From CAYTLW01 sp964438735 (GTDB taxonomy: Bacteria > Myxococcota_A > UBA9042), in NCBI GenBank assembly GCA_964438735.1, contig CAYTLW010000037.1, positions 1 to 59,431 on the forward strand: a DNA stretch of 59,431 bases, given 5' to 3'. Numbering within the stretch: position 1 is the first letter of the stretch; the number at the start of each line of letters is the position of its first letter. Below the pieces are notes generated by a model. The model was not told the DNA's origin, ran no database searches, and worked only from the letters and a program-made list of their open reading frames with translations. A program made the position numbers and the translations under genes. Shown here piece by piece: positions 23,706 through 31,669 of this stretch.

Positions 23706-25682
23706 CTACCCCCCCAACCGCCGCCGACTCACCAACAACAACACCGACAGCCCAGCCAGCAACAACACGGTCAACGGCCCCTTCAAAGGCGCCCCATTGC
23801 CGCAGCCACCCGGCTCACCACCAGCGTCTTCAGCCGCGCTTACCAGGTGCAACAGGGGATCCGCCGGCGGCGGCTGCCACGCCTTGGCGTCCGGCTTCAA
23901 CGACAGCTCCGCCGGCAACGCAGGCTTGCCAGGCAACGCCCCGGCGATGGCCGTATCCACCAGCTTGACGTCCGACTGCGCGACCGGAGTGGGCGGTCCG
24001 GTCTCGTCGAGCAGCTCGATGCGCATGGCCGCGGGCGCGTTCTCCCAACGCGGGTCGAGCGCCGTATTGAAGGTCGGCGTGGCGAAGAAGTTCGGCGGTT
24101 CTGTGGAGCGCACGATCCACGACGAATCCAGTCCACCGCGCCGCATGCGCACACTGTCCACCGGCAGGAGGCCCGTCCGACATGCGTAGTTGAGGGTCAC
24201 CTCTTCGACGTTGTCCACGAAGGGCAGGTCCGGGTTGAAGGCGAAGACCGGGTCGCGATCCATCTCTTCCGGCGAGATGCGCATGGCCAGCCGGGTCACG
24301 ACCTTGGCCCCGGCGATGGCCTTGGCGACCGAACGCAATGGCGCGGCGTAGCGTTCTTCCAACTCCGCAGCCAGCGCGATGCCATCGACCGGCACGTCGT
24401 CCCAGCCGTTCTTCGCAGCACCGGAATCCTGCCAGGCGGTGAACACGTCCAGGACGGTCTCGCCCTCTGCGGCGGATGTGGGCGTGGCGTACCGGGCCAG
24501 GATCTGCGCGGCGTCGACCGAGATGGCCAGGTCGCTATCCTTGAGCGCTGCGGCGAGCTCCCCGTAGGTCTTGACCTCCGAGATGAGTCCGGTCTTGAGG
24601 CGTTGCACGTCGACCAACTCGCCGGTGCCATAGGCAGAACTTCCGACAACGATCGGCCGACCGAAGTAGGCGGTGGTCGACACGGTCCCGCTGTCGGTGG
24701 GGCCTTTCAGCACCTGCTGCACCAGGACCTTGGACACCGGCTGGGCGTACTCGGTCACGAAGGCGCGGCCGGCGGCTTCGTCCATGGCTGCGGCCATGAC
24801 TTGCGGATAGTTCTGCACCCCGCCGGCGACTCCCCAGCTCAGCCGAAAGGGATTGACCTTCACGTGCATGTGGTTCTTCGGCACCGCCCTGCCCGGCCCG
24901 GCCAGGTAGACCACCACGGACATGTCGTCGATGGCCGCGATGGCGGTCAGGCGCAGGGGCACGCAGGGGTCGGCGTCCTGCATCTCCAGGACCACTGGCG
25001 CGATCTCGTCGACGCCGGCGCCGTTGCTCAGCTTGATGGCCACGAAGAGGTCGCCCTTGGCGATATGGGCGGCCAGGGCCGGGCCGGCGGACTTCGGCAT
25101 GACGTAACCGCGCTCGTCGAGCCAGCCCTGCAGCGCGCTGGCGTCGTTGCCCTGCAGGACCACGTAGTCATAGGGCCCGGTCTGGTCCTGTTCCAGGACC
25201 TGAACAACCGGTTGATTGGGCGTGCCACCCGCGGCGCTGACGCTCGTGGCGGGGCCCGACACGGCGGCGTCATCGGCGCCACAAGTCACGCCGGTCGACC
25301 GCTGCACGGGCTGCCGGCAGTTCTCCGCCGCCGACAGCCAGCGGGTCACAAAGCGCGGCGCGGCGGCCTGGTCCAGGCGATCGAAGAGATAGGAGCTGCC
25401 GACAGATACCTTGGGTTGGGCGGGCACCGGCAGGATCCAGCCGAACTCCTCCGCCAGACCGCTGTAGCGGACCTCCACCCACACCCTGCTGCGCCCGGTG
25501 GCGGGATCGCGGTGGAAGAAGACGCGCTCGGAGTCCTGCACGACCGGCAGCGACTGGCCGCCGGGCGGTGGCGCCGGCACCACGCAACCGCCGCATGCGT
25601 GTGCTTCGGGCGCGGCGATGGCCGCCATGGCGGCCAGCAGGCTCAGCGTCAGGACAAAAGCCAACAACGCACGATCGCTCAT
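23706..25682 (-). CDS. DUF2330 protein with MYXO-CTERM-like tail
   Basis: The product is 658 aa. A signal peptide ends near PEAHACGGC. The next region (VVQDSERVFFHRD, VWVEVRYSGLAEEFGWILPVP) is the DUF2330 signature. The C-terminus has the three-part layout of a sorting signal: a Gly/Cys stretch (GGEPGGCGNG), a hydrophobic helix and a final RRRLGG. This resembles the MYXO-CTERM motif used by Myxococcota to retain or process surface proteins. The start has a GAGGTGA site. The gene is the last of the minus-strand run, 28 bp after the preceding gene. The molecular function of DUF2330 is not known to me; surface or periplasmic exposure is inferred. Confidence 0.85.
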   Translation of the reverse strand: MSDRALLAFVLTLSLLAAMAAIAAPEAHACGGCVVPAPPPGGQSLPVVQDSERVFFHRDPATGRSRVWVEVRYSGLAEEFGWILPVPAQPKVSVGSSYLFDRLDQAAAPRFVTRWLSAAENCRQPVQRSTGVTCGADDAAVSGPATSVSAAGGTPNQPVVQVLEQDQTGPYDYVVLQGNDASALQGWLDERGYVMPKSAGPALAAHIAKGDLFVAIKLSNGAGVDEIAPVVLEMQDADPCVPLRLTAIAAIDDMSVVVYLAGPGRAVPKNHMHVKVNPFRLSWGVAGGVQNYPQVMAAAMDEAAGRAFVTEYAQPVSKVLVQQVLKGPTDSGTVSTTAYFGRPIVVGSSAYGTGELVDVQRLKTGLISEVKTYGELAAALKDSDLAISVDAAQILARYATPTSAAEGETVLDVFTAWQDSGAAKNGWDDVPVDGIALAAELEERYAAPLRSVAKAIAGAKVVTRLAMRISPEEMDRDPVFAFNPDLPFVDNVEEVTLNYACRTGLLPVDSVRMRRGGLDSSWIVRSTEPPNFFATPTFNTALDPRWENAPAAMRIELLDETGPPTPVAQSDVKLVDTAIAGALPGKPALPAELSLKPDAKAWQPPPADPLLHLVSAAEDAGGEPGGCGNGAPLKGPLTVLLLAGLSVLLLVSRRRLGG

Positions 25683-25710
25683 GGTTCACCTCTGTTCTGG
25701 CCTGCCCCCA

Positions 25711-26616
25711 TCACCATTCGAACGACACCGACAGGCGGCCTCCGCCATGTGCGGGCACGAACGCCACCGTCGGCTCGATCCGGCCGCTGGCTCCGACCAG
25801 GTTCACCAGCCCCGCCGCAGCCGCGAGGGCGCCCGTGGTCGCGAGCAGGATCGCTGTCCACTCCTCGTCGACCGGCGTGTCGGGGTCGTCCCAGCCGCCG
25901 GATTCGGCCCAGCTGGCGCCGATCATGAGCCCGCCGACACCGGCGAGGTCGATCAACAGCGCCTGCGTGCGCGAGATGGGCCACTTCTCCCACAGCAGCC
26001 AGCCGGCCACGTAGCTCAAATCCACCAACGCCAGGTAGCCGGGGTGATAGAAGTCGGCACCCACTCTCCAGCGGGACATGCCGCCCAGGAACATCGCCCA
26101 GATGGCCATGGATCCGGCCAGTCCGGCGCGCCCCGGCTCGTGGGCCACCGCGCTGCCGATGAGCGCACCGGCCAGGGTGCCCGTCAGCTGCCCTGTTGCG
26201 AGCCAGGCCAGCTCCTCGTCCTGGGTCCTCCAGGAATCGGGATCGTCCTGCCACTCCATCAGGATCGCGGCATGTAACGCGCCCAGGGCCGTGCCGTGAT
26301 TGACCATCATGGCGTGGCCCATGTCCACATCGCCCAGGGCCAGGCCGAGCACGGCGCCGACCGTGCCACCTATCAGCGTGCAGACCCCTTCGGGGCGTAC
26401 GTCCGCAGCGTCGCAGATCTCGGTGCCGAGGATCAGACCGTGCCAACCCTGCCCCAGCCCCAGGTCGAATCGTCCGGTCGGATGTCCGGGCGTGCGCAAC
26501 CCTTCGGCCCCAACGGTCGACGCGCAGAGGGCCACGGTGGCCATGGCGATACACGCCACGGCCAGCCGGTGGCTGGAGACCCCAGACGGGGCACTGCGAT
26601 GTCTCAAAAAGTCCAT
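25711..26616 (-). CDS. exported, Gly-rich hydrophobic envelope protein
   Basis: The product is about 301 aa, not recognised. A signal peptide (RLAVACIAMATVALCASTVGA) is followed by several glycine-zipper-like hydrophobic stretches (LIGGTVGAVLGLALG, LTGTLAGALIGSAVA, LLIDLAGVGGLMIGA) and a C-terminal RLSVSFEW ending in an aromatic residue, as in outer-membrane proteins. The start at 26616 overlaps the 3' end of the upstream OM-like gene by 13 bp; longer frames read through that gene and were not chosen. Translational coupling with the upstream gene is likely. Function is unknown. Confidence 0.65.
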   Translation of the reverse strand: MDFLRHRSAPSGVSSHRLAVACIAMATVALCASTVGAEGLRTPGHPTGRFDLGLGQGWHGLILGTEICDAADVRPEGVCTLIGGTVGAVLGLALGDVDMGHAMMVNHGTALGALHAAILMEWQDDPDSWRTQDEELAWLATGQLTGTLAGALIGSAVAHEPGRAGLAGSMAIWAMFLGGMSRWRVGADFYHPGYLALVDLSYVAGWLLWEKWPISRTQALLIDLAGVGGLMIGASWAESGGWDDPDTPVDEEWTAILLATTGALAAAAGLVNLVGASGRIEPTVAFVPAHGGGRLSVSFEW

Positions 26617-27284
26617 CCGAACCAGATCCCGTACACGCCGTAGAAACTGTTGCGCACCATGTTCAGCGGGGTTGCTGGGGGCAATTCGGCCTGCAGGCGC
26701 TGGTGCAGCCAGCCATAGCCCAGGAACATGTCCAGCGTCAGGCCCGGCCCGCCCAACAGGCGCCCCTGGAACAGGCCCAGGACACCGAGATTGTGGCCGG
26801 AGATGTCGGGCGCCGGACCGGGCGGCGGGGCACCGAATGCCGAGAAGACGGGCCGCTGATCGAGTGAATTCGCGCTGCGATACTCGTACAACGCCTGCAC
26901 CCCGCCTGCGAAACCCCGCCCATGAGGACCGGCCCACCAGGCCAGCACCTGGCCCCCCAATCCGAGCACGCTGATGGACTCGTAGACCTCGCTCTCGTCA
27001 CTGCCGACCGCCCCAAGGACCGCCAGGGACAGCCACTCCTGCACCCGGAACTCCACCTTCACCTCGGCGATGGGCACCACCAGGCGCAACGCCGAGATCG
27101 CCACCACGACACCGTGACTCTCAGTCACCTCTTCGGGGAGCACGGGGGGCTGCGGCGTGGCGTCGCCGATCCCGGCCCAGGCTGAACAAGGGGCAAGGAG
27201 CGCCGCCCCCCACGCCAGGGCCCATCCGACTGCATGACGAGCGAGAGGCGCGCTACGCGCATCGCTGACGGGAGTTTCAGTCAC
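26604..27284 (-). CDS. putative outer-membrane beta-barrel protein
   Basis: The product is about 226 aa, from a GTG at 27284 (a TTG at 27323 is the alternative; neither has a strong ribosome site). A signal peptide with core AVGWALAWGAALLAPCSAWA is followed by alternating amphipathic strands (VVVAISALRLVVPI, KVEFRVQEWLSLAVLG, VLGLGGQVLAWWAG, LTLDMFLGYGWLHQ), and the protein ends in YGIWFGWTF with a terminal Phe, the usual beta-barrel insertion signal. The family is not recognised. The overlap with the next gene suggests the two act together in the outer envelope. Confidence 0.65.
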   Translation of the reverse strand: MTETPVSDARSAPLARHAVGWALAWGAALLAPCSAWAGIGDATPQPPVLPEEVTESHGVVVAISALRLVVPIAEVKVEFRVQEWLSLAVLGAVGSDESEVYESISVLGLGGQVLAWWAGPHGRGFAGGVQALYEYRSANSLDQRPVFSAFGAPPPGPAPDISGHNLGVLGLFQGRLLGGPGLTLDMFLGYGWLHQRLQAELPPATPLNMVRNSFYGVYGIWFGWTF

Positions 27285-27335
27285 CCTGGTACGGTATAGA
27301 GCGGGCCGCCTCGGTTCAAACAACCGACCAATTCT

Positions 27336-28256
27336 TCACGATTCCTCTTGCCCTTCGCCGTGGAGCAACGCCTCGAGCGTGTCCGGGCCGAACTCCGCCG
27401 CTGCGTCTTCTTCGGTCTCCTCGATCTCGAAGATGAGCGAACCGGCGCTCGGCGCGTCGCGCATCAGCACCTCACGAATCGCGGGCACGCAGGCGCCGCC
27501 ATGCAACGGCAACATGGCGGTGAGCACCTCGGACGGCAGGCGGATCTTGCGCACCACGCGGCCCATGCGCTCGGCGCCGATCAGCGGCGCCAGGGCCAGA
27601 GTCGTCCATTGCCGGGCGTAGGGATTCAGCGCCACGGCCTCGCGCACCGTCTCGTTGGACAGCCAGCGGAAGTTGAGCAGAATCGCCCACAACGCCCACG
27701 GATGCTGGGGACGCATGGCCGCCATCTGCACGGCATCTTCCTGGCGTAGACGCGGGTTGAAGGCCAGCAGCTGCACCACCGAGGGCGTCATGTCGACGAA
27801 CAGGGGCGAGAACGCCGCGCGCTTGGGCAGGCGCGCCCGCTCCCGCCGATGGCCCAGCGAGATGTGGTCGATGGTCACGTGCAGCGGCAGCATCTTGTCG
27901 TCGTACTTCTCCCAAGGCGCCCAGAGTTCGCGCAGCAGGGCCCGTGTAAACCGCGCGTGCAGCTGCTCGGCGACCTCGATCAGCTCGTCGATCCGTTCGG
28001 CATCCGGCAGCAGTTCCCGTTGCTCCAGGGGCAGCGGCCCGGCGGGCAGGGGCGGCCGTGGTCGGATGGTGAAGAGCAGGTGCACCAGGCTGGTATAGAA
28101 GACACGTTGCACCGGATCTCGGGTCTCCAGCGCTGCCTTTTCGATGGCGATGACCACCAGCGCTGGTGAGTCCTGGGACAGGAACTCAGCCGCCCGCCGC
28201 ATGCGCATGTCGGCCTCCGGCACGGCGAATAACAGCTGGGCGATGGACTTGCGCAT
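27336..28256 (-). CDS. hypothetical helical cytosolic protein
   Basis: The product is 306 aa, not recognised. There is no signal peptide or membrane segment. It is almost wholly alpha-helical with repeated short helices such as PSVVQLLAFNPRLRQEDAVQ, MAAMRPQHPWALWAILLN and ETVREAVALNPYARQ, reminiscent of the DUF2336/HEAT-like solenoids of deltaproteobacteria. The C-terminus is acidic (EIEETEEDAAAEFG). It lies 45 bp downstream of the PEGA lipoprotein gene and 51 bp upstream of the OM-like gene, so may share their transcript. Confidence 0.65.
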   Translation of the reverse strand: MRKSIAQLLFAVPEADMRMRRAAEFLSQDSPALVVIAIEKAALETRDPVQRVFYTSLVHLLFTIRPRPPLPAGPLPLEQRELLPDAERIDELIEVAEQLHARFTRALLRELWAPWEKYDDKMLPLHVTIDHISLGHRRERARLPKRAAFSPLFVDMTPSVVQLLAFNPRLRQEDAVQMAAMRPQHPWALWAILLNFRWLSNETVREAVALNPYARQWTTLALAPLIGAERMGRVVRKIRLPSEVLTAMLPLHGGACVPAIREVLMRDAPSAGSLIFEIEETEEDAAAEFGPDTLEALLHGEGQEES

Positions 28257-28301
28257 GATCGATTCGGTCCGCGGTGGGATCTGGGCCTGGCCGCTGGGGC
28301 G

Positions 28302-29315
28302 TCAGCGAAGGTCCACCTCGACGGAGGTGGTCATGCCGGGCTTGACGGTGACCTTGTAGCGTTGCTTGAGGCCGTGCTCCTTGTTCTCCAGCTCGACGAT
28401 GTGTTTGCCGGCCGAGACCGCGTAGGCGAATACCGGCGTCGGCTCGGGCAGGCGCACGCCGTCGACGGTCACGGTGGCGCCGGGCACGCTGTCGATGAAC
28501 AGAAAACCCCGCCGGGAATCGGGACCGGTGGGGCCGTGGTAGCCGATTTCACCGGCAGCATCGAAGACGAATCGGCGCACCTCTGCGATGAAGCGAGAGA
28601 AGCGCGGATCCGCATGCAGGGTCGGCTCGGCGATGAGCACGGTGCGCTCTTTGCCGGCCAGCCGATAGGAGAGTTCGTAGATCGGCACGGCCGATTCGTG
28701 GGGCACATCCTGGCGCAGGCGAAGGCCGCCGGCCTCGGCGGGTGGTGCATTGGTTTTGGACGTTTTTCCTCGACGGGGCTTCATGCCGGGCAGTGGCCCT
28801 GGATCGGGCAGGTCGGCCGCGCCCAGGTCGCGCAGGGTGGCCATCAGGCCCGCCAGGCGCTCTGCACTGATCAACTCGGTGCGAATGATGGCGTCGCGCC
28901 GCCCCATGACGCCGCGCAGGTGAGAAACGACACCAGCGCCGCCTCGTGAGGTGACCTCGTAGGCCACGTATTGGTAGGGACCCGGATTGCTCAGCAGGTA
29001 GACCCGCGCCCAGGCCCCGGCCAGCTGCTTTGCGCTCGGCAGGTTGGCCTTGGCAACTTTCGCGGCGGGTGCAGGTGGTTGCAGGGCGGCGGGTAAGGGC
29101 GGCGGTGGCGGTTGTTCCGGCTCAGCGAGGGGTGCCGGCAGCTTGCGAACCGAATCTCTGGGCTCTTCAGGCGCCGACTGGTCGGTCCGGGCCGCCGTGC
29201 CGGCGCCGCAGCCCCACAGCAGGCAGACGGCCAGCGCGCACGCCCCGAAACTCCAACGTCGGGCCCGACGGACGGCCGCTGGCGACGCGCGGGGGGCGAT
29301 GTCGAACCGATTCAT
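28302..29315 (-). CDS. PEGA-domain lipoprotein
   Basis: The product is 337 aa. A long basic N-terminus and hydrophobic core end in a LLWGC lipobox (Cys36). A Pro-rich linker (to about residue 85) is followed by a globular region of unknown family. The last roughly 70 residues are a PEGA-type beta domain: GFLFIDSVPGATVTVDGVRL, then AYAVSAGKHIVELE and KYKVTV-like strands ending in SVEVDLR. PEGA domains are usual in surface and cell-wall proteins. The start is 6 bp after the stop of the HMGL-family gene, so it is almost certainly the last member of the pab-hcr transcript, although a lipoprotein there is unexpected. Confidence 0.8.
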   Translation of the reverse strand: MNRFDIAPRASPAAVRRARRWSFGACALAVCLLWGCGAGTAARTDQSAPEEPRDSVRKLPAPLAEPEQPPPPPLPAALQPPAPAAKVAKANLPSAKQLAGAWARVYLLSNPGPYQYVAYEVTSRGGAGVVSHLRGVMGRRDAIIRTELISAERLAGLMATLRDLGAADLPDPGPLPGMKPRRGKTSKTNAPPAEAGGLRLRQDVPHESAVPIYELSYRLAGKERTVLIAEPTLHADPRFSRFIAEVRRFVFDAAGEIGYHGPTGPDSRRGFLFIDSVPGATVTVDGVRLPEPTPVFAYAVSAGKHIVELENKEHGLKQRYKVTVKPGMTTSVEVDLR

Positions 29316-29321
29316 CTGGTC

Positions 29322-30638
29322 TCAGGCGAGCGCGGCGGTGGCGGCTTCGGTGGCCTCGCCGTCGTCGATCAGGCCGGCAGACAGGAGGCAACCCAGAATC
29401 TGCTCATCCGACAGGGTGGCGTCGCTGGTCTTGGCCAGGTCCCAGATGGCGTCCACCCGGGCGTCGTTGATGGTCAGCCCACGCTCGTAGAGCCAGAACT
29501 GGATGTTGGACTTGCCGCTGTAGAAGCCCACCTCCACCACCTGTCGGCAGCCGAAGTCCGCCGCCGGCACCGAGGAGTAGACCCGGTCGGCCAGGTCCTT
29601 GTCGCCCTTCTGCAGCGCCTTGATGATGGCCGCTGCATGCACGCCGGTGGCCGTGCGGAAGGCGTCGGTGCCGAAGACCGGGTAGCTGTGGGGAATGGGC
29701 ACGCGATAGGAGTCGCTGACCTTGTCGGCGTAGGCGCGCAACGGGGTCAGGTCACGATCGATGATGCCCAGCAATTTCAGGTTGATCAGCACCATGTCAA
29801 TGCTGGCGTTGCCGACCCGCTCGCCGACGCCCAGACACGTGCCGTGCACCCGGTCAATGCCGTACTGCAGGGCCCAGAGGCAGAGCGTCAACGACAGGCC
29901 GCGGTCGTTATGACCGTGCCAGTCCAGCTTGACGTGATTGGCCCCCATGGCGCGCAGGATGCTGCGGGTATAGGTCAGCAGGTTCAGCAGGCCATCGGGT
30001 GTGGCATGGCCGACCGTATCGGTCAGGATCAGGCGGTCGGCACCATGATCGATAGCCGCCTTGAACAGGGTCTCCAAGGTGCGCGGATCGGAGCGGATGG
30101 TGTCCTCGGTGACGAAACTCACCGGCAGGCCCTCGCGCGCCGCCAGGTCGACCGAGTCGACGACCAGCTTGGTCATGCGCTCGATATCCCAGCCCTCGAC
30201 CAGCTGGCGCACTGGCGACGATCCGATAAAGGCGCAGACCTCGATCGGGTAACCGGCCTTCTGCGAGATGTCGATCACCGCCTGCACGTCATTGATGTGC
30301 GTCCTCGCGGCGCAGTTCGGCTTGATGCTCAGCTTGGCATCGCGAATCTCTTCGGCCAGGCGGGTCACATCATCGACCGCCTGCTGCCCGGCACCGGGTA
30401 GACCGATATCGGAGTACTCGATGCCGCATTGATCCTGCAGGTGGATGATCTCCAGCTTCTCGCCGATGGAGGGATTCCGGACCGAAGGGGACTGGATGCC
30501 GTCGCGCAACGTCTCGTCCATCAGCGTGAAGTCGTGGCGAACTACGGACCCGCGCCGGTTGATCTCATTCCAGTCGTAGACGATGTCGTCCTGCCCAGGT
30601 CGGCCGTTGCCCGCGGTCGATGTGCCGTTGTCGGTCAT
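29322..30638 (-). CDS. HMGL-family acyl-transferring synthase (isopropylmalate/homocitrate synthase-like)
   Basis: The product is 438 aa, a TIM-barrel HMGL-like enzyme. The catalytic entry reads LMDETLRDG (Arg45, Asp46), with Ile in place of the usual Glu of RDGEQ. The metal-binding site is DWHGHNDRGLS (His241, His243, Asn244), and the GERVGNASID loop (about 272-281) follows. These enzymes condense acetyl-CoA or another acyl-CoA with a 2-oxo acid, or cleave the reverse. It lacks the LeuA allosteric domain, so leucine-type feedback is not expected. GGAGGAAG precedes the ATG, which overlaps the hcrB stop by 4 bp. The tight linkage to an hcr-like hydroxylase suggests a shared catabolic pathway; the true substrate is unknown. 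Confidence 0.85.
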   Translation of the reverse strand: MTDNGTSTAGNGRPGQDDIVYDWNEINRRGSVVRHDFTLMDETLRDGIQSPSVRNPSIGEKLEIIHLQDQCGIEYSDIGLPGAGQQAVDDVTRLAEEIRDAKLSIKPNCAARTHINDVQAVIDISQKAGYPIEVCAFIGSSPVRQLVEGWDIERMTKLVVDSVDLAAREGLPVSFVTEDTIRSDPRTLETLFKAAIDHGADRLILTDTVGHATPDGLLNLLTYTRSILRAMGANHVKLDWHGHNDRGLSLTLCLWALQYGIDRVHGTCLGVGERVGNASIDMVLINLKLLGIIDRDLTPLRAYADKVSDSYRVPIPHSYPVFGTDAFRTATGVHAAAIIKALQKGDKDLADRVYSSVPAADFGCRQVVEVGFYSGKSNIQFWLYERGLTINDARVDAIWDLAKTSDATLSDEQILGCLLSAGLIDDGEATEAATAALA

Positions 30639-31669
30639 GGTCTTCCTCCGTCGTCTTGGGGCCGTCGACCGGCCTCGGGCGTCCTGTGCGCGCAGAGTTC
30701 GAGCGCGGCCCGCCGGACCTCGATGGCCAGCCTCTGCCGCCGATAGACCGGATCCCCCGGCACGTTCGGCAGCGGCCTGCACTTGCTGAATGCCACGTCC
30801 GCGAGGCGCTCGGCAAGGGCCGCGTCGACGCGCGCGCCGGACAGGCGCTTCAAGGAGATCACGCGGGGCCTCGGACCGAGCACGCCGACCGCCAGTAAAC
30901 CGCCAACCAGGCGGCCGGCGTCGTCCGGATCGGTGTCCAGCCGCAGGCAGAATGCGACAAGTGGAAAATCGATCGATTTGCGCACCGCCCACTTGCGCGT
31001 GGCGAAGCGCACATTCGGTCCGGGCAGCGGCACGCGCACCGCGAAGACGATCTCGCCGTTGGACAGGTCCGTGTGGGCCAACCCATCGGTGGAGTAGAAA
31101 CGCGACAACGCCACCTGGCGAGGACCTTCCTGGCCGACGATGTCGACGCTGGCCCCCATGGCGATCAGCACGGGCGCGGTGTCGCTGCTGAGCGCGGCGA
31201 CGCAGCCCTGCCCCCCCGGCACCACGTGGCACTCGTCGCCGTGGGACTTGAGGCAACCACCCAGGGCCTGTCGGAAGAGCTGGCTCTGGTTGATATAGCG
31301 GCAGCGCGTGTCCAGGCAGAGGTTGCCGCCCAGGGTGCCCATATTGCGAATCTGCGGACCGGCCACCCGCCCCGCGGCGGCCGCCAGCGCTGGCAGGCGC
31401 GCCTGGATCAAGGCGTGGTCAGCGATGGCCGACAACCGGACGCCAGCACCGATCAGCAGCTCATCGTCCTGTTCGACGACCCGTTGCATTCCGGCCACGC
31501 GGCGCAGCGAGACCAATACCTCGGCGTCGGTCTGGCCGAGTTTCATGTTGGGCAACAGGTCGGTGCCGCCGGCCACCAGACGGGCCCGAGCGCCGTGTTG
31601 CTGCAACAACGCCAGCGCCGCCTCGATGGTGGCGGGCTGCGCGAGTTCAAAGGGGCGCAGGCGCAACAT
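30635..31669 (-). CDS. hcrB: FAD-binding subunit, 4-hydroxybenzoyl-CoA reductase beta-like
   Basis: The product is 344 aa, the medium FAD subunit of a xanthine-oxidase-family enzyme: ARLVAGGTDLLPNMK at the N-terminus and GPQIRNMGTLGGNLCLDTRC for FAD pyrophosphate contact. An insert absent from xanthine dehydrogenases follows, with Cys123, Cys139, Cys147 and Cys156. The 16-8-9 spacing matches, as I recall it, the four cysteines that bind the extra [4Fe-4S] cluster of HcrB, along with local words CLKSHGDECHVV and DTAP. That enzyme removes the phenolic hydroxyl of 4-hydroxybenzoyl-CoA with ferredoxin electrons. Start and stop codons overlap those of hcrA and the HMGL gene. The true substrate may be a different hydroxyaryl-CoA. 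Confidence 0.85.
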   Translation of the reverse strand: MLRLRPFELAQPATIEAALALLQQHGARARLVAGGTDLLPNMKLGQTDAEVLVSLRRVAGMQRVVEQDDELLIGAGVRLSAIADHALIQARLPALAAAAGRVAGPQIRNMGTLGGNLCLDTRCRYINQSQLFRQALGGCLKSHGDECHVVPGGQGCVAALSSDTAPVLIAMGASVDIVGQEGPRQVALSRFYSTDGLAHTDLSNGEIVFAVRVPLPGPNVRFATRKWAVRKSIDFPLVAFCLRLDTDPDDAGRLVGGLLAVGVLGPRPRVISLKRLSGARVDAALAERLADVAFSKCRPLPNVPGDPVYRRQRLAIEVRRAALELCAHRTPEAGRRPQDDGGRP

